The notes under the pieces: generated by a model
The model's input: only the letters and a program-made list of their open reading frames with translations
Database searches by the model: none
Told to the model about the DNA's origin: nothing
Position numbers and translations under genes: made by a program
Source of the DNA: Cytidiella melzeri
Taxonomy: Eukaryota; Basidiomycota; Agaricomycetes; Polyporales; Irpicaceae
Assembly: GCA_022592445.1 (NCBI GenBank)
Contig: JABYQR010000040.1
Span: 124,001 to 188,000 of the forward strand
Length of the DNA stretch: 64,000 nucleotides
Direction: 5' to 3'
Part shown: positions 46,590 through 56,986 of the stretch, piece by piece
Layout: every line of letters starts with the position of its first letter
Position numbering within the stretch: the stretch's first letter is position 1

Positions 46590-48761
46590 ATGACCACTGC
46601 CTCCGTCTTTTTCTGCTCCTATACGTGGCTTCTGCTTGTGCCTTGTGCACTTTACCTTCTCTACCCAGTGTGCAGCAGGATGATACGGGCATACCTTCTC
46701 AAGCGGTTCACGTCGGTTAGTGATCTACCTCTTCTTGGGCAGAGCCGCTCCAAGAAGATTGAAGGCACAGCGGTGATTTGTGGCGGAAGGTGATTGCGAC
46801 ACAACCTTTCAGCTGCTGCTTAGCTGAATACTTCTCTAGTATTTCCGGTTTACTGGCTGCCCGCGTATGCTCAGACCACTTTACTCACGTTGTCCTCATC
46901 GACCCTGAGCTATCTGAGGTGGAGCGTACAAAGCCAAGCACGCGTATTGCCCAGTATGATTCATTGCATGGTGAGCACCAAGCTGTGTCTACCTGACCTG
47001 TATCTAAACGATGTACCCAGGCTATTTGACCTTTGTTCTTGACGGTTTGCGCCGCTTGTGGCCAGAATTCGACGTTGAACTAAGGAAGATCGGCGGATAG
47101 TAAGGTGTTGATCCTGCCGATTTTCTTCTCCGAGACTGACTCTTGTTGTGTTGAACAGCGTAGCCTCAGGAGACGTCAAGCCATTCTTTGGCGGTACTCT
47201 TCTTCCAGCCCCTTTCGAAGAGTACGAAGCAAAGGCTCAGAAGCTACCTGAAACCATGTTTGTCCGCCGCCCCAAGCTCGAGAACCTCCTGCGAAAGCTG
47301 CTCCTCGGAACGCCGTCTAACGTTCGTACTTTGGTTGGCTCAGTACGAGGGGTGCATGTCCAAGAAAACTTTGGAGCGCGGGTTGACACAGTGATTCTCC
47401 GTGGTCACAATGGCGAGGAGCTTACCATCAACGATCCCACTCTCGTGGTCGGTGCGTGCGACTCTCACCCAGATCATATCTATTTCTTGAGCCGCTTTGC
47501 TGTACGTGTAGATTGCTCTGGGGATAGTCAGGCAGGCTTCAGGTGGCTGAAGAAATCCGGCTACACGATGCCACAGGACGTCCGACGCGAATACGATCAG
47601 AAGCTATACTATGTCACCGTCACTTTTACTGTTGACAAGCAACTAGCCGAGACGCTTCCGATCCCAGGTGGCTATGAAAACGCTGGGTGGATCTATACGT
47701 TTGTTCCAGACTACAATCTCGGCAACGCCGGCTTCGTTCTGGGCAAGATGGACAACGACACAAGTAAGTCTCGCTTGGATACTCTTGATTTCCACAGGTT
47801 CACAATGCTTCTAGTGCAATTGTGTTGCGGCGGATGGGGTGATGTCGCACTCCCACTTGAAGCCGACGAGATCGAAACCTATGTACGATCATGCAGGGGA
47901 CGGGAACCTGCGCCGGAGTGGATAGTTGATATTCTCAACAGGCTCATCAAGGATGGATCGCCTACCTTCAAACCCCTCAAGATTCGTGAGTAGCTCAATT
48001 CCCACCTGCGTCAACCCCCCACTGACACTACCAAAGGTCCTTGCTCGTACATACGCTATCAGGATGTCCCCAATATGCCATCCAACTTCATCGCTCTTGG
48101 CGACTCATTCTTACAGCTTAATCCTATCTATGCGTAAGAAGGCCTCTCCATGACTTACCACACTCTCGATGCTGAACCGTGTTTTCATATGTAGACAAGG
48201 GTGCAGCAAGGCAATGATGGGCGCCATCACATTGAATGCGCTCCTCACACAAGTCACACCAGTAGTGTCTTGTGGAAAGGATGCTCTTCCCGATGACTTC
48301 TCTCACAAGTATTTCAGTCACGTCGGTGATCACGGAGATGCACTGTGGTACGTGTGTATGCAATCTCCTCTGATCGCTTACTCAAACTCTTTCATTCAGG
48401 GAGTCTACAAAGACGTTTGGTGAGTCATTCCATGTCAAGGTTCGTAGAGCGACAACTCAAGGTAGCGTAGACTACGGATTCTCTAGCACACGCCCAGTGG
48501 CAGGCGAGACCCTGCAAACAGGTTCGTTTGCGCGATGGTATCTGGACATGTTCATCGAAGCGGCTCTCAAGGTAAGCCCGCTCACTCTTCGTCCAGCAAA
48601 ATTTATTGATATTGAGATACATCTAGGACAGGAAATGTGCCTCCGCGATGTGGCACGTTCGTATGTTGCTAGCACCGCCGACGGACATGTTCGCTCCTTC
48701 GATACTGTGGAAGGTGGCGAGCAATGCGTTGTGGTCGAAGATCTCTCGTGTTCAATACTGA
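46590..48761 (+). CDS. Membrane-anchored FAD-dependent oxidoreductase/monooxygenase-like protein
   Basis: The ATG at 46590 is followed by a hydrophobic anchor (SVFFCSYTWLLLVPCALYLLYP). A Rossmann dinucleotide fold comes next, AVICGGSISGLLAARVC, whose glycine motif is completed by removal of an intron at about 46790-46840. DPE then ends strand 2. A central part (PETMFVRRPKLENLLRKLLL, RTLVGSVRGVHV, VVGACDSHPDHIYFLSRFAV) is followed by the second FAD motif MPSNFIALGDSFLQLNPIYA-QGCSKAMMGA. That GD..NP..G pattern is typical of group A flavin monooxygenases and flavin-dependent halogenase relatives. The last exon gives DRKCASAMWHVRMLLAPPTD and ends at 48759-48761. About 590 residues. Substrate unknown. 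The protein resembles basidiomycete FAD/NAD(P)-binding proteins of unassigned role. No cluster partner lies nearby. Confidence 0.75.
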
Positions 48762-48900
48762 AAGCTTCGAACCGTTGAAAGTGCAATTTCGAAAGTAGAA
48801 AATCTGGACCTTATCTTTGTTACACCTTCGTCCAGATATTTGTATTTTATGAGAGAAAATCATGCCAAACAATAATTGTCAAGTACAAGTAGTGTAGGGA

Positions 48901-50820
48901 CTAGCGTTCAATCCCATGTTCAATGGGAATCCGTAATTTTTCTAACGCTTTCTTCCCCCTGTCAACCCATAACCGCATGGTGGGCGGGTGCTCGAACCAC
49001 ATCGAAGCGAAAGGATCGGCAGGCCCGGAACCAACACCGCCCTCCGCCGTCCTCTGAGTGTCACTCGTAAAAACCGCATCGTTTCCGGCTGGTGGTGAGT
49101 AGGCACGGTTTTCTTCCACGTTGTCCGCTCCTGCCTGACTTTGGCGTCGAAGGCTTTTTCTCTCCTTCCGGGGAGCCTGTCTGCTGCCTCTATCCATCGA
49201 ACCCTTCGTCATCTGATCTGCATTGACTTCAGCTGAGCCAGTTTCACGGTCAGAGGAACGAAAGCGAGACGCTGGAGATGAGGAATGGGAGATAATGGAT
49301 GATGCAGGTGTCAAGCAAGGCTGCTCCAATCCAGCTTGTACGGAAACGCTGGTATCGCTCTCAGGACAGATACCGTTTCCCCACAGTCCACCAGCGCGAA
49401 TCCAAGCAGCAACGTTTCGCTGTGGCTTGATCTCGCTGAGGACACCAATGACAGCGAGGAGAGTCTCGTCGTACGCTTTGTCCTGGAGTTCGGAAGCGGC
49501 TGAGACTGCTTTGATTCTCCTTGCCTCCTTCTTCTCCTTACGCCTGCGCTCGCGTGTGGTGTCTGCATCTGCGTCATCCTTGACATCGACTTTCCAGTCA
49601 AGCTTCTTAGGGTCGTGAGACATGTCGAACTGATCGTTGACTTCATGGCCGTTGTCTGCCATCGATCTTTCCAGTTTCAAGATTTCTAGGTCTTTCGCGC
49701 GCATCTCGGCAGAATATTCCGGGACACAGAAATGATTGTACGGTTGCAGCTCAGCTTTCCGAGGCGAATCGTCGAGAAGTAGAGTCGTAAGAGCAGAGTG
49801 CCTGGCGCTAGGCGACGCATAACTGGGGCCGCCACCATCGAGTGTTGACGTCAGACGAGATTGTGCCATCGAAGATAGCTTTGACCACGGGGTGTTCAAG
49901 TCTTTTACGGTTTGTACCTTGCGGTCTTGTGAAAAAGTCGGAGAATTCTAAGCTTCAGACAGTTGATTGAAGATAAAAAGCTGCTTACGGTAATGGTCCT
50001 GTGTTAGGCCTAGAGTATCTCTTGCCCAAACTGCCAGTAATCTCTCCTTGTCCAACGCAAAGCATTTTGCCACCATGTCTTCCACGCTATGAGGTTGCGC
50101 CGAAGACCAGACCATGACATCCAGCCACGCTCTTGTCTCGGGTGCAAACAGGTAGGATCGAAATGTAGTCATGTACGGTCTTGGATGAACAGGTCGCAGG
50201 CGGGGCAGAGGACGGCCTTTATCGTCCAATGCTGCTGGTGCGGCTCGGTTCTTTGGGCGCATCGCCGTAGCGCGATGAACAAGTGTACCATTTAAGTCCA
50301 AGATCAAGAGCTTGCGCTCTGTATCTGGTGAAGAAAGACGTCGAGGAGTTTCATCTGCGAGTTTGAGGTAGGTTGGCGAGGGAGATCGTGGCGGAGGAGG
50401 GGTAACAGGACGATCGTCTCGTGCATGGTTGTACGGTACTGGACCGGGATCAATATGTTCTGTCATACCACTGCGAGTGTAGCTGTCCCAGTTTCCTCTC
50501 GATGTTGAAGGGCCCTGGTCGCCACGGTAGGAATCATAGTCATTGTACCTCGCGTACTTATGTACTTGACGCTCATCCTCCGGAGCCGCAGGGTATGAAT
50601 ATTGGTACCGAGCATGACTGGTATCTTCGTAGGTGTTTCGCACATAATAGTCGTCGCTTTGAGATGAATAGGGTGCGTGATACTGCCTAGTATCGTAGCC
50701 GTATCCGTAGCCGTAGGTTGTCTCGTCGGAGGACTGGTTATAGTTGTACCTCGCATCGTTCTGGTAATAGTAACGATCTCTCCAAGGCCCCTGCGCACGT
50801 TTGCGGTGGTTGTAAGACAT
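48901..50820 (-). CDS. FCP1/NIF-domain HAD-like protein with DLNGT motif
   Basis: The ATG at 50820 gives MSYNHRKRAQGPWRDRYYYQ. A Tyr/Asn/Asp-rich disordered region follows (ETTYGYGYGYDTRQ), then the FCP1 homology domain: ERKLLILDLNGTLVHR, HPRPYMTTFRSYLF, WSSAQPHSVEDMVAKCF. Scp/Fcp phosphatases use DxDxT; here the second Asp is Asn (DLNGT), which should remove the general acid. The first Asp remains. An intron near 49915-49990 joins DHYR to the region that resumes as KVQTVKDLNTPWSKLSSMAQ. The chain then reads ALTTLLLDDSPRKAELQPYN, which carries the conserved D-D-S-P of this domain, and NHFCVPEY. A long charged C-terminus ends RIPIEHGIER. About 620 residues. It may be a weak or inactive phosphatase or a binding module. 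Stop at 48901-48903. Confidence 0.82.
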
Positions 50821-51063
50821 TTTATGGATATATGCGCACAGACATGAAGTTTGTCGGCTCGATGCGAAGGACTTCAGCGTGGCGAGAGAGAGAGAGAGAG
50901 TAGAGGACACAGATTCGAAAGCAACTTTGAAGATCTGGCCGGTAGTAGCAACCGGCGCATCAGAATAGCGCATCACTACCGGATGTAGGTATGCGGGCCG
51001 GATGCTCCGTCCATCCAGGACGAGTACGAGTCAGACCCACGGCCTTAGTAGCCTTCGACCACG
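50821..51063. promoter_or_regulatory. 243-bp divergent promoter, with a (GA)8 repeat
   Basis: Separates the FCP1-like gene (-) from the HyuA gene (+). It contains (GA)8G at 50884-50900, which reads as a CT run in the 5' leader of the minus-strand gene. Such pyrimidine tracts are common just upstream of fungal start sites. Confidence 0.5.
50884..50900. repeat. GA dinucleotide microsatellite
   Basis: Seventeen bases of perfect GA repeat, 64 bases upstream of the FCP1-like start codon. Likely length-variable between strains. Confidence 0.85.
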
Positions 51064-53868
51064 ATGCCTACTGTGCCAGATAGATCTATTCGCATTTGTG
51101 CAGACAGAGGCGGAACATTTTGCGATGTGCATGCATCGTATCCAGATCCTGACAAGCCTGGAGAACGCAAGGATATTGTTGTGAAACTCTGTGAGTGCCA
51201 GAAGCTAATGTATATTCTGAGTAGAGTCTAGAGATATACGACGGGGACAGTGTCACAGGATAGAGCAAATTATGAGGATGCACCAACGGAAGGCATTCGC
51301 AGGGTGCTCGAGGCTGTTCAAGGCAGCACGATCCCTCGAGGGTCTGTGCTACAGACGGACAAAATTGGTGAGCCGTCTGAACCTGGACAATACAGCACCA
51401 TCATGAATAAACCCTGTAGATTATATACGTCTTTCGACGACGGTTGCTACAAATGCCCTTCTTGAGAGAAAAGGAGAGAAACACGCACTCTTAATCACGA
51501 AAGGTTTCCGAGATCTACTGCTCATCGGCAATCAATCCCGTCCAAAAATATTCGACCTGAATATCCGCCGTCCACCACCTCTGTACTCTACAGTTGTAGA
51601 GGTTGACGAGCGTGTGACTTTAGTAGGATACACGTCAGATCCGAAAGCAGAAGACCATGCTGTTCAATTTGACGAGCACGGCAAGGTTATTAGAGGATAC
51701 AGAGGAAAAGGGTGGGATAGCCAAGGTTTGGCTGAAGGACCCGGAGACGTCGTGCAGGGAATCTCTGGTGAAGCTGTCAGGATTATGAAGAAGCCAGGTA
51801 GGTTCTTGCACACTCTTAGACAACAACGCGCAACAAACTCATTCTTTATCGATAGACCTTCCGTCGGTAAAGCATGACTTGCAAAAGCTTTACGACAATG
51901 GCTATCGGTCCATTGCTATCGTTCTCTGCCACTCGTACACATATCCAGAACACGAGCTACAAGTCGGAAGAGTTGCCCGCGATATCGGATTTGAACAAGT
52001 ATCAGAATCATCGCAATTATTGCCCATGATCAAGATGGTCCCCCGAGGAGTCTCATCCACTGCCGACGCCTACTTGACACCGATCTTGCGAAAGTATTTG
52101 GACGGCTTCTTCAGTGGTTTTGACGAGAAATTGAAAGACGGAAGATTGCGTAGCCCGCGAGTGGAGTTCATGGGAAGCGACGGCGGTCTTCTCGATTTGA
52201 ACAACTTTTCCGGGCTGAAGAGCATTCTCAGCGGTCCAGCCGGTGGCGTCGTAGGCTATGCTCTGACAAGCTGGGACGCCGATAGGAAACATCCTGTGAT
52301 AGGGTTGGTTTTATAATTTACCATTTCTCACGCATTGCTTCTGCTAAAGTCCCATTATTAACAGCTTGGATGTAGGCGGAACCTCCACCGACGTTTCTCG
52401 CTTCGACGGCCGCTATGAGGTTGTGTATGAAACCACCACGGCTGGAGTTACAATTCAATCGCCTCAATTGGACATCAATACCGTAGCAGCGGGTGGTGGC
52501 TCCTGCTTGACATTCCGCAACGGCCTTTTCCTCGCGGGTCCACACAGTGCAGGTGCTGAGCCTGGCCCTGCGTGTTACCGGTTTGTGTGATTACTTATTC
52601 CTCATGTACATGATTTTTGACCCCTGCCATGCGTATGCAGCAAAGATGGTCCCCTCGCAGTCACCGACGCCAATTTGATCCTTGGACGTCTCATTCCGGA
52701 CTTCTTCCCAAAGATTTTCGGCAAGTCTGCAAAAGAACCTCTAGACGCAGAAGCGTCGCGATCGAAGTTTGAGGACCTGCTACAGGAAGTGAATTCAACC
52801 TACGAGAAGAAGCTTGATATCGATGAGATGGTCTATGGGTGCGTTATTCAAGGTACACTCCTACAGATGTAACGGTGTGCGAATTATCTCCCACAGGTTT
52901 ATAAAGGTTGCGAATGAGACGATGTGTAGACCCATACGCGCACTAACCGAGGCCAGAGGCTATGCGTTGCAAAAGCACATGTAAGGCTTGATCATATCCT
53001 AAAGACGAAAGTTACTGAACATCGTTCAGCTTGGCAAGCTTCGGTGGCGCAGGCGGTCAGCATGCTTGCGAAATTGCGAAGCTGCTTGGGATGAAGACGA
53101 TCCTCATACATCGCTACAGTTCCATACTTTCTGCATACGGGCTCGCACTCGCAGACAGGTGAGACACAAATACCTGCATATGAGCACGTCCTCGTTCTAA
53201 TATGACACAGAGCGTTCGAGTTGCAAGAACCATCCTCAACCTTTTGCTCTGCTGAGAACCGCAAAGTACTCAAGACGCGCCTGGATAAACTGGATGGTGA
53301 AGTTCGCGCTGAGCTGAAGCGGCAAGGATTTGAGGGGGACCATGTCAAAACCGAGCGCATGTTGAATATGCGATTTGAGGGTACTGATACTGCGTTGATG
53401 GTGCTTCCGTCTCCGGCAGACGGAGATGGGCAGGAAGACTTTGAGGCTGCGTTTAAGAGGGTGTACAAGACGGAGTTTGGCTTCTTACTCGAGACGAAGA
53501 CCATCATCGTCGATGACGTGAAAGTGAGTGAGCATGTCTGTGGTCGAGGGCGCTAACACTAAAGGCTTTCGTGCTAGGTTCGGGGGATCGGAAAGACCTT
53601 TGACTCTTTGGGGGAATCCGTGTTTGAAGAAGTTGAAAAGCTGACCGCGAAAGCCGTTGACCCAAAGAAAGCTGAAGCAAGTCACAGCGTGTATTTCGAT
53701 GGAGTGGGGCGCGTCGATGACACTCCTGTCTTCTTGCTTCCATCTCTGGAAACAGGGGACAGGTTGGAAGGACCTGCGATGATTATTGACGATACACAGA
53801 CCATCGTTCTCATACCTGGAGCAACAGCCACTTTGACGAGTAAACATTTCTACATCACCTTACACTAG
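51064..53868 (+). CDS. 5-Oxoprolinase-like protein, HyuA half only
   Basis: Resembles the N-terminal (hydantoinase A) half of ATP-dependent 5-oxoprolinase, which opens 5-oxoproline to glutamate in the glutathione cycle. The ATG at 51064 gives [22 protein letters not shown], the hydantoinase A N-terminal nucleotide motif. Exons then give [20 protein letters not shown] and [17 protein letters not shown]. The ASKHA ATPase core follows with [36 protein letters not shown] and [12 protein letters not shown], then [20 protein letters not shown]. It ends with [20 protein letters not shown] and stops at 53866-53868. Junctions were checked near 51190, 51365 and 51800 and all keep frame. Eukaryotic 5-oxoprolinases are about 1,290 residues with HyuB fused behind. 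Here the protein ends after about 770, and the next gene is unrelated and on the other strand. Confidence 0.9.
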
Positions 53869-54068
53869 TCCCATTGCAGATCCTAAGGGCAGCCATAACG
53901 CCAATGTAGCGATAAATTTCAATGTACCAATTTTACTCGATGTATTCCAATCAGTCGACCTGTGGGTGTCATCATAATGCGCGGCTCTGGGAGCTGGCTC
54001 AAACGTCTGCATTGGGAATGTGATATTTATGTGACCTCGATTTTGCACGTTACATGGTTGCGCGCATA

Positions 54069-54413
54069 TCACTCCGAGTCGTCCTCGTATCCCGATACGG
54101 GTACCCGAGCCCTCTTTGGTACTGCGAAGGGATTAGGCTTTTTCACAATCGAAGAGAAAAGCTTGTGGCATACAAGGATACGAATTAGGAGGCCTCTCTG
54201 CAGGAGTCCATCCCAAGCTCTGGCGTATTGGAGGTACAGTTATGACCAGTATTGGGCCAATGAAGCCAAGGATGACGGAATAGTAAATTACGGGTTGTTC
54301 ATGTGCTTGCCTTTGCTACACCAGCGTAAGTCGCATCGTAACAAGGCGTATGGAGATGTGTCACTCACCAGGTAGCGATATGTCTGGCGGAATGGCGAGA
54401 ACAATGCTGCCAT
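54069..54413 (-). CDS. NADH:ubiquinone oxidoreductase 9.5 kDa subunit (NI9M/NDUFA3-like)
   Basis: A small accessory subunit of mitochondrial complex I with one membrane helix. Three exons can be placed exactly: 54369-54413, 54174-54315 and 54069-54121, with introns of 53 and 52 nt. They encode 79 residues: MAALFSPFRQTYRYLQRQAH, then PVIYYSVILGFIGPILVITV (the helix), PPIRQSLGW and, after the second splice, LPKRARVPVSGYEDDSE. The pattern of an N-terminal RYL..A, a helix followed by VPPIR, and a C-terminal GYEDD is characteristic of the fungal 9.5 kDa subunit. It shares a 138-bp divergent promoter with the pfkB kinase gene. The frame is intact and both splice phases agree. Confidence 0.87.
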
Positions 54414-54551
54414 CGTTGTGGGTGGTAATGAACAGAGGCGACTTATCCCGACACGCAAGTAACAAAACGATTATTTCTCACGGTTAGCTACATCAGTAAG
54501 TTCAAGCCTTGAGGCTCACCCATCCCAGTCTTGAACATCCCTGTTCACTGC
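54414..54551. promoter_or_regulatory. 138-bp divergent promoter
   Basis: The only spacer between the ATGs of the complex I subunit (-) and the pfkB kinase (+). Very short even for this compact region. No TATA box is obvious on either side. Confidence 0.5.
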
Positions 54552-56405
54552 ATGGCACGGCTACGTCGAGATACTCAAGATACTGTCCCTGTCAATTCAT
54601 ACACACGGCCACTACGCGTAGCATCATGCGGGACTTTGTTCTTAACCCACACATTGGATATCCCTAGCCATCCTGAACCAGCCGCGGTGATACGAGCACA
54701 CTCGGTTACGCGTACCAGAGGCGGCTCAGCAGCAACATGTTCGTCAATACTCGCGCAATTTCCGTATGTCGATGCCATGCTTGTCGCTCCCTTGGGAGGA
54801 AACGAGGAAGGCAAGATGATCATACGCGACCTGGAAACTGAGAGAGTGAGTACGCGGTACTGCAAGATTTGGGACCAAGCCGGGGTACCTAGTGCGTGGG
54901 TCTTACATGCAGGTGCGATTTTTGTGCTATCCCCTACCTTTCTGTGCATCCCCACGCGTAAACCATTTTCAAGACCAAATTCTGATTATGTTGTCACCGC
55001 AGCGGATAGTTGACGCCCCACCTTGTAGATGACACGGACACTCGTACAGTCATCAATAACAACCCATTACCAGACATCACTCATGAAGAGTTTATTGTAC
55101 TCCTCGGACCTATCCTTGCACCCGAGAACTACGCTTATCTTGGCATGGGTCAAGGCCCGCCCCCGCCCTCAAGCACCGTGCCACCAGGCGTGAGCCAGGG
55201 TGTCCCTCGACCATCCCTGTCAGTCCCAGTCCTCAACAATAGCCCTGCCCCCTTAGACTGGATTCATTTCGAGGGGCGCTCTGTCAAAACGACGCTCAGT
55301 AACATTGTTGGGCTTGACGGACTCGCGCGAGAGAGAAAGTGGAGAAGTCATTGTGTGTTCAGCGTAGACGTAGGAAGGCGCGCTCGCCAGGGAATTGAAG
55401 CAGTAAGCACCCGTCCAACGAGCATATGGATTACTTGCTGATATCACAGCCAATTACAGCTCATACCACATATGGACGTCATTTTCTTAAACAAGCACTA
55501 TGCCCGAGCGCACTCGCCTCATTACGCGGCGTCCCCTCGGTCATTCCTGCTATCGCTCACATCTATAGCGCCCCCACATGCTTTGCTCGTGGCGCATTGG
55601 GGATCGGAGGGTGCTGCAGTGCTCTCGATTCCTAGTAAGGAATATTTCCAGAGCTCGGGTTGGGTTGACCCAAACGTACCTCCGCCATCGCCGGCTTCAG
55701 CTCCTACTGCAACGCTTGGACCACCTGGCACCAGGTCCACCTCGGATGGCAGACTTGGCGAAGTACAGAGTGTACGCACAGGGAGCGATTTTTGGGCAAT
55801 GGGGCATCACACCGAGTCTTCGAGTGAATTCACGGCGATGCTACCCTCGTCCCCCGATCCCCAGTCTCCCGTAGGTTTTAGTCTGGAGAACAGAAATCAA
55901 CACCGTCGTCGCCCGCGTCAGTCTGCTCAAGCGGATTCGGATTCGTCTGACTCGGATGGTACGCAGATCGCGGGAGCAAGACGAGCAGGTCCGGCTGGTG
56001 CTGGTGATAGTTCAGGCCATGCTAGCAGCAGTTCAACAAACCGCTCGCAGAGACAGCAAGGTGTCGTCGACGAGATTGGAGCTCAGGACGCTTTTGTTGC
56101 TGGGATGATATATGCCTTGAGCCGCAAGCTGGTCCCTGGTGAACCATACACGCCTTCTGCGGTGACCAAGGAAGGCGACACGGTGGTTATCCGTGGTGCA
56201 GAGTCTGACAGAGAACGAGACAGGGGGAAATGGCGCCTGGAAGAGTGCTTGCGGTGGGTGTCTCATCCAAGTCTGATGTATCGCTGACACTGACGGTATT
56301 ATGTGCATCAGGTTCGCTACTGAGTTGGCTGGTAGAAAAGCGAGGCGCAAAACCTGGGATGGTCTTGCGGAAGAGATGAATAAAGCAGGCTGGTTTGACA
56401 GCTGA
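54552..56405 (+). CDS. pfkB-family carbohydrate kinase (ketohexokinase-like) with a long disordered insert
   Basis: A ribokinase-fold sugar kinase. The first ATG in frame is 54552 (MARLRRDTQDTVPVNSYTRP), followed by the family N-terminus VASCGTLFLTHTLDIPSHPE, VTRTRGGSAATCSSILAQFP and VDAMLVAPLGGNEEGKMI. Later exons give IHFEGRSVKTTLSNIVGL (after DW), VFSVDVGRRARQGIEALIPH and MDVIFLNKHYARAHS. The catalytic loop reads DEIGAQDAFVAGMIYALSRK, where DxxGAGD is usual; the catalytic Asp is kept but Gln replaces the second Gly. Between LLVAHWGSEGAAVLSIP and this loop lies an insert of about 130 residues rich in Ser/Pro/Asp (55680-56060), absent from typical family members. C-terminal end NKAGWFDS, TGA 56403-56405. 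The sugar substrate is not determinable. Confidence 0.82.
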
Positions 56406-56986
56406 TTTCCCTTTCCAAGAGGCCTCGTTATCAATAAGATTACTTTCCTACACTGTTATGTCGCTAGTGCTGACAACCCGGTGGGACATTATGCATTAAC
56501 GTTTGAACCCCCCAAGTCCAAAAAAACACACAGTCCCGGGTGTATGATTCAGCGTACTCACATAGCACTCAGACTTCATCAACCTCAATGGAAGTGTTAC
56601 GCAGCGCAGAAGGCTACAATCGAGTTCGAGTTCGCCGCCGTTTTCGCGTTTGCCATTCGTAACATGTGATTGTGGGCTATGCGCCCAACGCGTCGTAGAA
56701 TCGTATCGCGTTCAAGGTCTTGCATTTCTACGTCTGTACCGTCGCCATATAAAACATCCTACAAGTAATTGGGATCTACTCGATCGTCATTGAATTTCGT
56801 CTGCTTTCAATCTTATGCGGCGGAAACTTACACAAAACAAGCGGGCGGATCAATATGTCTACGTGATCTGTCGAGGTCGACATGAACGCCACCCAGTGAC
56901 CCTGCTGGCCTTTGGTCCGAAAGCCAGAGGCGGCTCTTGGCTGCGAAACGCGCATATCCTGCATCTGGCCTCACTCCGCTACTACC
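56406..56986. other. Spacer between the pfkB kinase and the lysine enzyme
   Basis: Holds the 3' UTR of the kinase and the promoter of the LKR/SDH gene. A TATA-like ccatataaaac lies near 56747-56757. No gene recognised. Confidence 0.5.

Noticed and set aside
50821..50976. N-terminal extension of the FCP1-like protein
   Set aside because: The extension covers the GA repeat and promoter. The ATG at 50820 begins the conserved MSYNHRKR sequence.
53869..54068. HyuB continuation of the oxoprolinase gene
   Set aside because: All frames after the TAG carry stops within about 100 bases, and the following conserved sequence is the complex I subunit on the opposite strand.
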